Below, piece after piece: positions 9,660 to 20,507 of a stretch of 64,000 nt of DNA (its first letter is position 1; each line of letters begins with the position of its first letter). Location: assembly GCA_963921825.1 (NCBI GenBank), contig OY997590.1, positions 38,271,039 to 38,335,038 on the forward strand, read 5' to 3'. This DNA is from Erodium maritimum (taxonomy: Eukaryota; Streptophyta; Magnoliopsida; Geraniales; Geraniaceae). The notes below the pieces were generated by a model. It saw only the letters and a program-made list of their open reading frames with translations, had not been told where the DNA came from and ran no database searches. A program made the position numbers and the translations under genes.

Positions 9660-9790
9660 GATCGGTAAGTCTTTAGTGCGTTACTAGTATGCCATAATCG
9701 AACGGGTGTCCGTGGAGGTGAGCATAACGCTCACCCCCCTTACTACTTTTCCCGCAAGGGACGAGTAGCGAACACTGGTTTGGTTGCGGA
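9660..9790 (+). repeat. LTR-end-like fragment inside the Tekay leader
   Basis: The segment ttactagtatgccataatcg... with ggtgagcataacgctcacc (9717-9735) closely follows the order near the end of the solo LTR at 23938-24050 (gtactagtatgccctaattg, then a hairpin and a pyrimidine tract). The interior of this element therefore contains a piece resembling the 3' part of another Tekay-type LTR. It could come from recombination or template switching during reverse transcription, or from an old nested fragment. Confidence 0.5.
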
Positions 9791-9861
9791 AAGTTATAAG
9801 TAAATGCCTAGAGGACCGTGTGAGGGTGCACTGGACCTTACCGGAGTGGCTAATGGAGTGA

Positions 9862-11077
9862 GTGTTCGGTCTCCGATTTGGGCGTCAGTTTATTGGATAC
9901 CGGGATGTCACACTCGTTTGTTCGTCGAGTTGTGCTGAGAGGTTGGGGATGAGTGTAGAGCCGTTGAGTCCACCCCTGCGTCTGGACACGCCGGTTAGTG
10001 GTGGGGTGGTGTTGACTAGGGTCTGTCGTGCCTACGGAGTTGGAGAAGCGAACCGATATAGGAGGTTAGAGAGAGGGCTCAAGAGCCCTGATGCTGGATC
10101 GAGTCCTCACCCCGAGGATTTGGGTATGTTCAGAATTGGTAGACACGACGACGGTAGTGGAGCGAGGTCTTAGAGAGACCGCGAGGGTCCGTGAGTTTTG
10201 GCAGCGACTGAGCTTGTGCGTGTATCCGTGGGAAGGATACCTACGGAATGACCGCCTTGACGCGATCATGGGAATGGATTGGTGGGCGAAGTACCAAGTC
10301 AATATCGACTGTTACAGGCGACGAGTGACGGTGTCAGCAGGCAACACGAAGGTGTCATGTGTTCTGGGTAGTAAGAGCGGGGTTCTCCTATCGGCGTCGT
10401 CCGCAGTGAAGGAGGTATCGGCTGTGCAGAGCCGAGAGTTACCGTGAGTGGCGTGCGCGTTCCCCGAGGTCTTCCCTGAGGAGTTAAGCGGGTTGCCACC
10501 AGTTCGTGAGGTGGAGTTTGGGATTGACCTGGTGCCGGGAACGACATCAATATCGATGGCGCCTTATAGGTTCGCGCCAGCCGAGTTGACCAAGCTGAAG
10601 CGTTAGCTCGAGGAACTTCGGGAGAAGGGGCTTATCCGGCCGAGCACATCGCCGTCGGGAGCGCCAGCACTCTTCGTGAAGAAGAAGAGTGGAGAGCTTC
10701 GGATGTGCATTGACTACCGGAAGCTGAACCGGGTTACGGTGAAGAACCGATGCCCGATGCCGAGGATTGACGACTTGTTCGACCAGTTGAGAGGGTCGAC
10801 ATGCCTCTCGAAGATTGATCTGCGATCCGAATATTACCAGTTGCGAGTCCGAGAGGGGGACGTCGCAAGGACTGCATTCAGGACACGCTATGGGCATTAC
10901 GAGTTCTTGGTGATGCCTTTTGGACTAACGAACGCACCTGTATCGTTCATAGATCTGATGAACATTATATCTCGGCCGTTCTTAGATCAATTTGCGGTGG
11001 ATATCGATACGACAGAGATTCAGGAGAGAGTTGCCGGCGGCGTTGACGCCGAGGGCTGGGATCGTCGTGCTAATTGA
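9862..11077 (+). pseudogene. Protease and reverse-transcriptase remnant of the Tekay-type element
   Basis: About 9900-10040 encodes protease-like text (SSCAERLG, SPPLRLDTPVSGG). A frame change follows, after which MGMDWWAKYQVNIDC marks the protease C-terminus. The RT then runs in the same frame with two nonsense codons (TGA 10445-10447, TAG 10603-10605). Its blocks are [46 protein letters not shown] and [12 protein letters not shown], all standard Ty3 RT motifs up to PFLDQF. The sequence breaks off exactly where the catalytic YxDD strand should follow, and unrelated text leads to 11077. It cannot supply RT activity. Confidence 0.85.
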
Positions 11078-11220
11078 GAGTTACGGTATCGTGGGGGTTT
11101 GTCCATACCGCGTAGCGATGGAGGCGATGAGCTGCGAGAGTCGCACTGTTCGTGTCTGACAGTGCACGTGGGTAGCACTAAGAGGAGCGCGACATCAGGC
11201 GGCATATCTAGTGGAGCGGG

Positions 11221-11980
11221 ATGCGGAGAGCGGTTGCGGAGTTAGTATCGCGGTGCCTCACTCGTCAGCAGGTGAGAGCCGAACCACAGCGTCCCGCTGG
11301 ATTATTGCAACCACTGCGGGTTGCACAGTGGAAATGTGGGGGCACGTCACGATGGATTTCATGAGCGATTAGCCGAGTTCGACTACAACAACAGCTTTCA
11401 GGCCAGTATCAGGATGGCACCGTTCGAAGCGTTGTGTGGTAGGCCGTGTCGATCGCTCGTGTGCTGGGAAGAAGTTAGAAATGAGGGTTTACTGGGTCTA
11501 GAACTGGATCGAGAGACAGCAGAGTTAGCAGGAGCTATGTTGACAGACGGCGCCGACCTCTCGAGTCAGCAGTGGGTGACCATGTATCCCTGGAGGTGAG
11601 TCCGGAAGGTGGACTGGTGCGTTTCGACCGCGGCAGAGGCAGGTTAGCCCCGCGGTGTATCGGGCCTTTCGAGGTCTTGAGTAGAGTGGAAGCAGTTGCA
11701 TACCGACGTGCACTGCCACCGCAGCTTGGGAATATCCACGTTTCCCAGTTGCGAAAGTATCTACGGACCCCTCGCACGTCATGGAGTGGGCGGATGTCGA
11801 GGTAACGGGGGATGTCTCGTATAAGGAGAAACCGGTTTGGGAAATGGATCCACGGGAGCAGGTCCTGCGCAGAAAGGTATCCGCATAGAATGGGTGCAGT
11901 GGCGGCACCATGAGACTGAGTCGACTCGGGAGCGCGAGGACGAGGTTCGCGTGAAGTACCACGATCTGTTCGACTCTTGA
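11221..11980 (+). pseudogene. Integrase remnant with chromodomain-like tail
   Basis: It begins with the integrase N-terminal text (MRRAVAELVSRCLT, PAGLLQPLRVAQW) and touches the first core strand (VTMDF), then jumps to the C-terminal core (RLAEFDYNNSFQASIRMAPFEALCG). The C-terminal domain follows in another frame (IGPFEVLSRV, NIHVSQLRKYL). A chromodomain-like tail (VQWRHHE, REDEVRVKYHDLFDS) ends near 11980. The central catalytic core is deleted and at least two frame changes are present. The order integrase to chromodomain to 3' LTR is normal for chromoviruses. Confidence 0.8.
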
Positions 11981-12015
11981 AGTGCGTTGTTTTAAATTTC
12001 GCAGACGAAATTCCC

Positions 12016-12030
12016 TTAAGGGGGGTAGAT
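12016..12030 (+). other. Polypurine tract of the Tekay-type element
   Basis: The run ttaaggggggtagat directly precedes the 3' LTR start TGTAAG at 12031, the standard position for the plus-strand primer. Confidence 0.8.
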
Positions 12031-12614
12031 TGTAAGAACCGCTCCCGGTCAACGCCAGTCAAATCGGCGAAAAACAGGAAAAATTTAAAGTTTTTGGACA
12101 GACGTTTAAATGAACCTAAATTTGACCCCGAGGGTCATACCGAACTTAAGTTGACCCCGACATCGACCAAAGTGAGTTATGGGGGACTCAGGGCAACTTG
12201 CTGATCAATTTGGGAAAGGTTGACTTTTTGCCAGAAAGGTCAACCGAGCGACGTTTTGGTCCATTCGAGGCCGTTTTGGATCAAAAAAGCTTAGCCGTCG
12301 TTACAGCGGTCTTAGTTGGATCGTTTCCTTTCAAATGACTACTTTTGCGAAAAAGTCAAATCCGGGTCAAACGAGGTCAAATTAGGGGCTTTATCGGATA
12401 AATTTTGTTTTGGGCTGAGATATATGTGAGGTAGAAATGGACCGTTCGGGGTGGAGTCTTTATGACCCGATGTAGGACGACGAGCAAGTGGAGCTTTTAT
12501 GGCTTTATCGCCAAGATGGAGATTGTTATTTGTTTTTGGCTCAAAATGCCATGTCCCAAAGGCCCATAAGCTTGGCCCATTTATCACCTCACTTAAGCCC
12601 ATTCGTGATACAGC

Positions 12615-12620
12615 TATATA
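12615..12620 (+). promoter_or_regulatory. Candidate TATA box in the 3' LTR
   Basis: tatata in the same context as 5538 in the 5' LTR. In this position it could drive read-out transcription into the flanking DNA to the right. Confidence 0.3.
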
Positions 12621-13639
12621 TTAGAGAAGTAGGGTTTGCAATTTTAAGGGACAAGAACAAATGAGGGGCGGCTTGCACAGAATGGGGAGAACAGCTTTGG
12701 ACGGCGGAGATCTACGTTTCTGTGCTCCTGAAACAACACGGAAACATAAAAAGGATCAAGCTTTGTTTGAAGGATCATAAGGCTTGATCTGTTTTCTTGT
12801 GTGTTGTCAGTGGAGATTATTAATGTTGATCTTGTGCTTGGTACATTGATTGACGCCAACACCAAAAAGAAAAGAACTCAGGTGTGTTGTTGGAAAATCA
12901 TAAATGCAAGATAGTGGCTGCTTATGGTGGATGATTTAAATACATTCCTTTTTCCATGGAGTTAATGGATAGATGGTGGCGTCATATCTTTTGATGGTGC
13001 AGGGTTCTATTTCCCTATTTAGGAAATCGTGTGCTTCTTGACAGTAAGCATAGACACGAACACAAGGGGTCAAGAGGAAACGAAGCTACATGTGTGTTCT
13101 TGTTAATTCATTTTCTTGAGTTCTTATTTTAGTGGTAACAAAAGATAGGTTATTTTTTTCTTTGGTAGATTGTCATACCTTGTATTGAGAAATAGAGAAT
13201 TAGAGTTTGTAATTCGTGAGAATTCCGAAATTGATTCCGTCGATTGCATTGGAACCGTTGAATTATTCTAAGACCATAGAAACGAAAACGGGAATTTTTG
13301 GAGCCCCGGAAGGACGTTTTCCAATCCCGGGCAGATTTGCCGGGTCGGGCGAAACGGGCTTTTCCGAGTCCTTTATCGACAATGTCGAGTAATTGGGAAG
13401 TTTTGGGAGTGATCGACATTGTCGGGGTTACATTTGGGCGTCAAGTTTATGAAAATTCAGTTTATGCCTGCAAGCTTAAAGGTATTTAAATTGTGTTCTT
13501 TTAGATCGTGCTGCAGACCGAGGGAAAGGAAAGCTAGGCGAGTGACTGAGATCACGCCGGAGCCCGTTGGATAGCTTTTGGAGAAAACACACGAGGTAGG
13601 GAAAAGTAGCCGGATCTCGGCCCTGACTAGGGAAAGTTA

Positions 13640-14690
13640 ACAGTAGAAATGCATGTGACACTGGGGTGTCGTGGGTTAAGTAGGTTATCGAATATTAGAA
13701 ATACATGTGACACTTGGGGTGTCGTGGGTTAGGTAGGTTATCAAAGATTGGAAACGCATGTGACACTTAGTAGTGTCGTAGGAGCAGAGAACTTATCGAT
13801 GTTAGAATTACTAGAGGCATATGACCAAGCCCAGAGGTTGATTGTGAACTTATCGATATTAGGAGTACTAGAGGCATATGACCATGCCCGGAGGTTGATT
13901 GTGAAACCATTGATATTAGGACTGTTGGAGGCATTGGTTATGCCAGAGGTTGTTTGTGTATTTGTGTCTTGGGTGGCCATGAGAGCCCGCGTTTTACTGT
14001 TGTGTCTTGGGTGGCCATGAGAGCCTTACTTTACTGTTGTGTCTTGGGTGGCCATGAGAGCCCGTGTTTTACCGTTGTGTCTTGGGTGGCCATGAGAGCT
14101 CGTGTTTTACTGGTGTCTTGGGAGGCCGTGAGTGCCCGTGGGGTTGTCGAACTCGTGTCTTGTTGTTGGTGTGTCTTGGGAGGCCGTGAGTGCCTGTGGG
14201 GTTGTTGAACCCGTGTTTTTACTGTTGGTGTCTTGGGTGGCCATGAGTGCCCGTGGGGTTGTTGAACCCGTGTCTTTACCGTTGGTGTGTCTTGGGAGGC
14301 CGTGAGTGCCCGTGGGGTTGTGGAACCCTCGTCTTTACTGTTGGTGTGTCTTGGGAGGCCATGAGTGCATGTTGGGTTGTTGAGCCCGTGAGTTACTGTT
14401 GGTGATTTTGAGTGGTCGTGAGTGCCCGTGGGGTTGTTGAACCTGTGAGTTACAGTTGGTGGTTTTGAGAGGTCGTGAGTGCCCATGAGGTTGTTGAACC
14501 CGTGAGTTACTATCAGTGGTTTTGAGAGGCCGTGAGTGCCCGTAGGGTTGTTGAGCCCGTGAGTTACTGTTGGTGTATCTTGGGAGGCCGTGAGTGCCTG
14601 TGGGGTTGTTGAGTCCGTGTTTTACGGTTGGTGTCTCGTGTGGCCATGAGTTCCTGTGGAGTGTTGAACCTGTGTTGTTGTTGTTTGTTG
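13640..14690 (+). repeat. Minisatellite zone in the 3' LTR
   Basis: Counterpart of 6560-7560. The 50-60-base units around tcttgggtggccatgagagc and tcttgggaggccgtgagtgc run to about 14690. Unit order and number differ in places from the 5' LTR, for example an extra ggccatgagagc-type unit near 14040-14110. Confidence 0.8.
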
Positions 14691-15266
14691 AACTTGTTTG
14701 TGATTGTGATTGTGGTTACCTGAGGTTGGGGACCCGCTTCATGAAACGGGGGTCCACGTGCACACGCGTCTGCATGTTCAGACGGGGTAGGGGGCCCGCC
14801 CGACAACAAAGGGGTCATGGACGCGCGTGTGTGGTTTGGGGTTGTGAGTGTGATAAGTCGACAGCCTGATCCGACTTTGTGTCGATGAATTGCGATAGGT
14901 CGACAACCTGATCCGACTTTGTGTCGAGGAATTGCGATAGGTCGACTTCCTGACCTGATTGAGATTGGTAAAGGGCGTGAGGGAGGTTACTGAGCAGCTG
15001 GTATGCGATCCTTTGTGATCTTGTTTGGTGTGCGATCCTTTGTGATCTTGGGTTTGCGTGGTGGTCTTTTGAGTCCTTGGAAGAGGTCGTGATCGTTGTG
15101 TAGGGTCTACATTACGTGTCCGAGTGTTGAGTCTGTTGAGGAAGTAACGGGTTGTGTGTCAGTTAAGTTACTTGAGTTTGGGGATGGTATTCCCGGTGTT
15201 GGGTTTAGTTTTGGTGTTACCGGCATTGTCTGCTAAGTATGCCGTAGTCAGTCTGTTATCTGTGGT

Positions 15267-15284
15267 GGTGAGCGAACGCTCACC
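15267..15284 (+). other. Conserved LTR hairpin (3' LTR)
   Basis: ggtgagcgaacgctcacc, identical to the copy at 8206. Here the downstream tract reads cctatag instead of cctacag, but the AG is kept. Confidence 0.75.
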
Positions 15285-15561
15285 CCTAGCTGCTTTTCCT
15301 ATAGGTACTGATCATAGGACAGACTAGGTGAGCTCTCGAAGCTTGAGGAGCTAGGAGCGGAGTCCGGGTTTTATCTTTCGAGTCTAGTGACGGATACCTT
15401 GTATTTTGTCCACTTGTTGGGACGTATTTTGTTAAGTTGTAAATGATAATTTTGTTGAACAAATGGTGATTTTAAAGTGATTTATGGAAAAGGTTTTCAA
15501 ATGTTTTATAATTTTAAATGTTCGCGTCCCGAGTTCGGTTTACTGAAATTGGGGCGTGACA

Positions 15562-15843
15562 GACGCGATTAAAAATTAGTTGAATGATCGTCGTGTTTGT
15601 GTCAATGTCGTATATAATTATCGTATGTAGTTTAATTATATTATGTATTTTTAATTTGGTATGAATAAAATAACTTGTTTAATTTGAGGTTGTTTTGAAA
15701 ATATAAAAAGTGCAAACAACTAGTTTCTACAACTAGCCAGTTTATACCATTGTAGAGTTAATTGTAAGAAGTAGTTGTTTGGAGGAGAGAGAAACTCAAA
15801 ATGTGCTTCTACAACCCCTCCCTGCAACTACCTTGGCTAATAC
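15562..15843. other. Right flank of the Tekay insertion, AT-rich with a MITE-like hairpin
   Basis: This is the continuation of the interrupted SANT-like locus: gacgc is the second copy of the target site, then about 140 bases of AT-rich DNA that may be its 3' UTR. At 15713-15728 (caaacaactagtttct) and 15767-15782 (agaagtagttgtttgg) lies an imperfect inverted repeat enclosing about 38 bases, which looks like a small MITE or a terminal repeat. No coding sequence is seen. Confidence 0.45.
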
Positions 15844-16397
15844 TGTAGGGAATATAGATTAGTATATTGACGATAAACAAATTCAAATAAACACAATAAT
15901 AAATTAAAATAACAAATAAGAAATAACCTTCACCGAATCAGCTAGCTTACTGATTACGGATTAGGAAATTCGGGTTTAGTCGAGTCCAGGTACTCCTGTC
16001 TCCTTAAGACACTTGACTGCCCCGTATGGGCAGCGGTCTCCCAGGATACAACGACTAACGTCAGCGAACTCAACTCCGTGTAGAGAAATCACCAGGACTA
16101 AGGAAGAATGAAGACGTATTTAGGAGAGAAAGTGATTTCGATCTATGGTTTTGAAGTGTTTGAGATGTGTATGAAGTGTTTGTAAAATATATGGAATATG
16201 ACTTAGTATGTTGGTATTTATAGGCTCTCTAATAGGGATGGAAAGGTAATTTATGGGGTAGCTAATCCCATAAAAGCCTCTCATTGAGAGGTCATGGCCA
16301 ACCAACTAATAAATCATATTAAAACCATAAAATCAATTTAATATCATAAATCGCATTTAAACCCATAAAATCACATTTTGACCACATTTTTCCAACA
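15844..16397 (-). repeat. LTR of the LARD-like element (3' LTR in its own orientation)
   Basis: 554 bases. On the plus strand it starts tgtagggaatatag and ends ttttccaaca. It differs from the other LTR by only a few substitutions and small indels, for example tttgaagtgtttg against tttaagtgtttg. The near-identity suggests recent insertion. Confidence 0.9.
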
Positions 16398-16410
16398 ATC
16401 CCCCACAAAA
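16398..16410 (-). other. Polypurine tract of the LARD-like element
   Basis: On the minus strand ttttgtgggggat directly precedes the LTR start TGTTGG. This fixes the orientation of the element. Confidence 0.7.
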
Positions 16411-17579
16411 ATGTGATGGGAACGGAAAAGGAACGAGGGAGCGGTGATTTCTCAAAGTCGATACCTGCATAGGATAGGTAGATGTTCATCCTTGAACCTT
16501 CCCTTGTGAAAGTATATTTACTCTGCTGACTGACTAGTAGACGCGATGTCCTTGAACTATTCTGTCGTTTGTGCAGATGATGATATACCCCACACAGATA
16601 CCAACAAACACGGTTTGGTTCTCATTGGTGTGCCCGTTATGGTTATGGACACTGCTTGGTTCTGCAAGAGTTTAAGATGACTAGCCCCATGGTCACCCTT
16701 GAAGCGACCCCACTTCTTCTCACATAGGTGATTCACTTTGCTCAACACTCTTGATGCAAGGAATCATTAAAAGCCATGCTTATCCTTCACACGTCACTTG
16801 TTTGCATCATAAGAATGGAGTCGGGGTTGGACCCCCACTGTGACCGTACACGGGTTATGCAATTAGGTTGTCCCATTGAACCTAGATCTTGGGATCTCCA
16901 GTCAACTAGGATGAGTTTTTCCTTCACATAACGCCTTTAAATGGGCTTCAGTCACATTCCCTTGGATGTCTTTTTCTCAACTAAATCTCAATGTAACATT
17001 TAGTTACTTAGTTGATCGGAAATATTCCGTGTAGTGGGACCGACCCCCACATTTACAAGTAATTATACAAAAGGTTTTTCCCTTTTCATAATTATCCAAA
17101 ATTGAAATCATTCAACTTGGTCAAAGTACAAATTAGCTTGATTTGAGAATCCAAATTTAATCGTTCTAACAGAAACCGATTAATTGGTCACCGATCAAAC
17201 TAATCTTGTCGATAATAGATCGATACGTTCGATTTAACTTGTATCACGGAATTCGAATCGATTAATTAAGTTTAATCGTTCGTACGTTGAAAGTCGAAAG
17301 TATTCATTTTCTCTTTTCAAGTTCGTGTATAGTTTTATTCCAATTAAGACTAAATTGAACATATTCAATTTGTCATTCTTTAATCGGATAACTTCTAGTT
17401 GTTGAAAACACGATTGATTTTCATCTATTCGTACATGTTCTATGTTTTAGAACCGAATCAGATGTACTTTACGGATTTTACCGTCTTGACGTGTTTTCCA
17501 AGAAACGATTGATCACTTTTAGAAAATGAACCTTTCCTTTTTTTTTCACGATCCGTTGTGAAAAATACGTTTTTGAAAA

Positions 17580-18760
17580 GTAGGAAATCGTTTTGGACTT
17601 AATTCCAATTTATATCCTTCTTATAATTTCGGGAAAGTAAGAAACCCTTTAGGAAATATTCCACTTTGTTTCCTTCTTGAGTTTAGAGAAAACCGTTTAG
17701 GAATTTTAATCCAAGTTCGTTTCTCTCGTTTTTGAATTCCGTATGAATTCGAACTTTGTTCAAGAATACGTAATTTCCTTCGAAATTAATCTTGAAACAA
17801 ACGTTAATTTCCCTTAAATGGAACTTTATATTTCTTTTCTTTTTATTTTCCACCAATCGTTGTGGAAAATACATTTTTTTCCTCAAAATAGAAAACCGTT
17901 TAGGAAAATTAATTCCAAGTTATTTTCTTCATGAAGAGTTAAGAAACACGTTTAGGAATGAAAATTCCAAGTTAGTTTCTTTTGGGAAACGTTTAGGAAT
18001 TAAAATTCCAAGTTTATTCCCTCGATCATGAATTCCGTATGAATTCAAAATTTGTTCGAGAATATAATTTCCTTAGAAATTATTCTTGAAGCAAATTTTT
18101 TTTCCAAATTAGAAAACCGTTTAGGAAAATATTTCCAATTTGTTTCTTCTTGAAAAAACCGAGAAACACGTTTAGGAATGGAATTCCAAGTTTGTTTCTT
18201 TTGGGAAAAACGTTTAGGAATTAAAATTCCAAGTTTATTTCCCTCAACCATGAATTCCATATGAATTCAAAATTTGTTTGAGAATATAATTTCCTCGGAA
18301 ATTATTCTTGAAACAAACCATTATTTCTTTTAAAAGAATTTTGTTTTTCAAATTAGAAAACCGTTTAGGAAAATTATTTCCAATTTGTTTTTTTTTTGAA
18401 AAATTAAGAAACACGTTTAGGAATCGAATTCCAAGTTTGTTTCTTTTGGGAAAACGTTTAGGAATTAAAATTCCAATTTTATTTCCCTTAACCATGAATT
18501 CCGTATGAATTCAAAATGTGTTCATACGTGTTCTACGTTTAGAACTGAACCACAATAGTTGATCATCTCAACGTGTTTCCAAGAAATAAGATCGATCAAC
18601 AAGAAACCGTTTAGGAACTAATTCCAATTTGTTTCTTGAATCAAGGGAAAACCGTTTAGGAATAATCCAAGTTTCTTTCCCTTGATCATGAATTCCGTAT
18701 GAATTCAAAATCGTACAAAAATTATTTTTATTCCCGTTTGGAAAGAAAATATTCTTGAAG
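17580..18760. repeat. Repeat-within-repeat array inside the LARD-like element
   Basis: A higher-order unit of about 190-300 bases is repeated four to five times. Each unit contains two or three copies of a 40-50-base sub-unit around accgtttaggaa with attccaagtttgtttc, and one copy of the near-palindrome tgaattccgtatgaattc. The latter is at 17733, 18029, 18251 (one base changed), 18495 and 18689. The preceding 17100-17580 has weaker relatives. Short ORFs here are repeat artefacts. Confidence 0.8.
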
Positions 18761-18804
18761 CAACGTTGATTTTCTATAGAAGAAAAATCATTTTTTTTAA
18801 TTTC

Positions 18805-18960
18805 TGTCCAAACCGGGTCGGGTCTGACCCACGAGAGAGCCCAAACCGGTCCAGCGCCCAGGGCCCAAGCCAGCGACCCGCGGTCCACCCCGGTTCGACA
18901 TCCTGACCCGCGTGGCTGACCCGGTCCGAGACACTAACCCGCGTGCTTCTAATTCTGCTT
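18805..18960. other. GC-rich block in the LARD-like interior
   Basis: An abrupt GC-rich island (aaccgggtcgggtctgaccc, then ggcccaagccagcgacccgc) sits in very AT-rich surroundings and is followed by a T-rich, leader-like stretch (18980-19200) and a donor-like cag/gtaag at 19314-19320. Similar blocks occur in the solo LTR (21735-21840) and next to the Athila env-like ORF (32315-32465). Confidence 0.5.
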
Positions 18961-19730
18961 CTGCGCTGAACAATTGAAACTTTGGGCGTTTTTTTTTTCT
19001 TTCATGGACTTGGGCTTGTAACGACACCTGCGGCCCAGACAAAAAAAACAAAAGCAAAAACCCTTTCGATTTGTTCAGCCGCAAACAGAGTGATTTGGAG
19101 TCTTCTTCAACCTTTGTTTCCGTTTTTTTTCTTCGTCTGTTCAACCTCTACCGAAACCGTCGTTTCGGTTTTTTTTTTTTCTTTCCGTTTCTTCAACCTC
19201 TAGCGAAGCGTTTCAGATTCAACCTGCAATAAGGAAAGAATACCAGCAACGAAACAGAAAATCGAGTTCAAACAAGGATGAAAAGACGTTCCTTGCCTCA
19301 GAAAACAAAACTCAGGTAAGATCCAAAACTGAATTTCAAACTTTGATTTCCAGATTTTTTTCTTTGTGATTCTCAAAACCAGATTTGTTTTGAAAAGAAC
19401 CAGGTTTTGTGAAACAAGTTTCGAAAACAAGTCACAAAATGATTTTCATTCTGCTGCCAGTTTCAAATCTGGACTTCTTTCCAAACCAAAGTCAAAACCA
19501 TGTTTTGAAACCAAATTAGAAAAAAAAACGAATTCAATCGAATCTGAAATTGATTTTAAACTTTTAGGAGCTACAATTTCAAGGTTTCGATAATAAACAG
19601 CTTTTTCCAAAACCTGCAGAATTGTACCAGAGGGAAACACAAATGGCATTAAGCAGTGATCTACACATTATAGCAATGAGACCGGTAAAGGAAATCAGTT
19701 GGATACAAAAATGGACAGATACAATATGTA

Positions 19731-19800
19731 TCAGTGTTCAGGAATAGGAACTTTTAGCTTCTTTCGCAGCCAGCGATTGTATCTACTGATTTTCCAGTAC
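19731..19800 (-). other. Possible captured terminal exon, minus strand
   Basis: On the minus strand a long pyrimidine tract ending ttttacag is followed by an open stretch starting gtactgg. In one frame it reads YWKISRYNRWLRKKLKVPI and ends after 22 residues. It is basic and not low-complexity, and could be the last exon of a host gene picked up by the element. It is short enough to be chance, and cag/gtactg is also found after the Tekay LTR hairpins. Confidence 0.2.
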
Positions 19801-19955
19801 CTGTAAAAGAAAAAAAATTGTATGCAAAAAGATCTGTTACCAATGGTAACAGTTTTGGATACAAAAATCCATTAGGATGCTTTGTAGCTAATTGTACCAA
19901 TTGAATTGCTTTTGAACCTGTTAATCATCGATATACTGATCAAGTGTCTTAAGAT

Positions 19956-20507
19956 TGTAGAGAATATAGATTAGTATATTGACGATAAACAAATTCAAAT
20001 AAACACAATAATAAATTAAAATAACAAATAAGAAATAACTTTCACCGAATCAGCTAGCTTACTGATTACGGATTAGGAAATTCGGGTTTAGTCGAGTCCA
20101 GGTACTCCTGTCTCCTTAAGACACTTGACTGCCCCGTATGGGCAGCGGTCTCCCAGGATACAACGACTAACGTCAGCGAACTCAACTCCGTGTAGAGAAA
20201 TCACCAGGACTAAGGAAGAATGAAGACGTATTTAGGAGAGAAAGTGATTTCGATCTATGGTTTAAGTGTTTGAGATGTGTATGAAGTGTTTGTAAAGTAT
20301 ATGGAATATGACTTAGTATGTTGGTATTTATAGGCTCTCTAATAGGGATGGAAAGGTAATTTATGGGGTAGCTAATCCCATAAAAGCCTCTCATTAAGAG
20401 GTCATGACCAACCAACTAATAAATCATATTAAAACCATAAAATCAATTTAATATCATAAATCACATTTAAACCCATAAAATCACATTTTGACCACATTTT
20501 CCCAACA
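19956..20507 (-). repeat. LTR of the LARD-like element (5' LTR in its own orientation)
   Basis: 552 bases, starting tgtagagaatatag and ending ttttcccaaca on plus. The interior just inside it (plus strand left of 19956) should carry the primer site. On the minus strand it begins atcttaagacacttgatcag, which is not the usual tRNA-Met complement, so the primer is unknown. Confidence 0.9.

Larger units (their letters stand above)
4954..15561 (+). mobile_element. Tekay/Del-type Ty3 chromovirus with 3.5-kb LTRs and a deleted interior
   Basis: Two direct repeats, 4954-8500 and 12031-15561, begin TGTAAGAACCGC and end GGGGCGTGACA. A tRNA-iMet primer site follows the first and a purine tract precedes the second. 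The flanking pentamers ggcgc (4949-4953) and gacgc (15562-15566) agree at 4 of 5 bases, so this is one insertion rather than a recombinant. The 3.5-kb interior keeps protease, part of RT, the ends of integrase and a chromodomain-like tail. No gag is recognised, and the RT catalytic end, RNase H and integrase core are missing, so the copy cannot be autonomous. Very long LTRs with a chromodomain are typical of the Tekay (Del) clade. Confidence 0.9.
12031..15561 (+). repeat. 3' LTR of the Tekay-type element
   Basis: 3531 bases, the direct repeat of 4954-8500, with the same ends and the same order of blocks: TATA-like site at 12615, minisatellite zone 13640-14690, 42-base repeats 14852-14960 and hairpin at 15267. 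Differences from the 5' LTR are scattered point changes plus repeat-number changes, so the insertion is not very recent. Confidence 0.9.
15844..20507 (-). mobile_element. Non-coding LTR retrotransposon (LARD-like) with target duplication AATAC
   Basis: Direct LTRs at 15844-16397 and 19956-20507 are about 98% identical by eye. The element is flanked by a perfect 5-base duplication, aatac at 15839-15843 and 20508-20512. Read on the minus strand the LTR begins TGTTGG and is preceded by a purine tract (16398-16410 on plus), so the element points left. The 3.56-kb interior has no recognisable gag or pol in any frame and is largely AT-rich with a complex repeat array. LTRs plus a long non-coding interior is the definition of a LARD. 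It must have used proteins of an autonomous relative, which was not seen in this window. Confidence 0.85.

Noticed and set aside
11525-12062. Two overlapping 175-codon minus-strand frames
   Set aside because: They are the antisense of integrase C-terminus and chromodomain-like sequence in the GC-rich Tekay interior and cross into the 3' LTR.
14031-14486. 151-codon His/Thr/Pro-rich minus-strand frame
   Set aside because: Translation of a minisatellite. The unit length lets several frames stay open, and similar frames appear in every copy of the array.
7500-14700. CRISPR-like array from the regular repeats in the LTRs
   Set aside because: Units are contiguous minisatellites of 40-60 bases without unique spacers, inside plant LTRs, with no cas genes.
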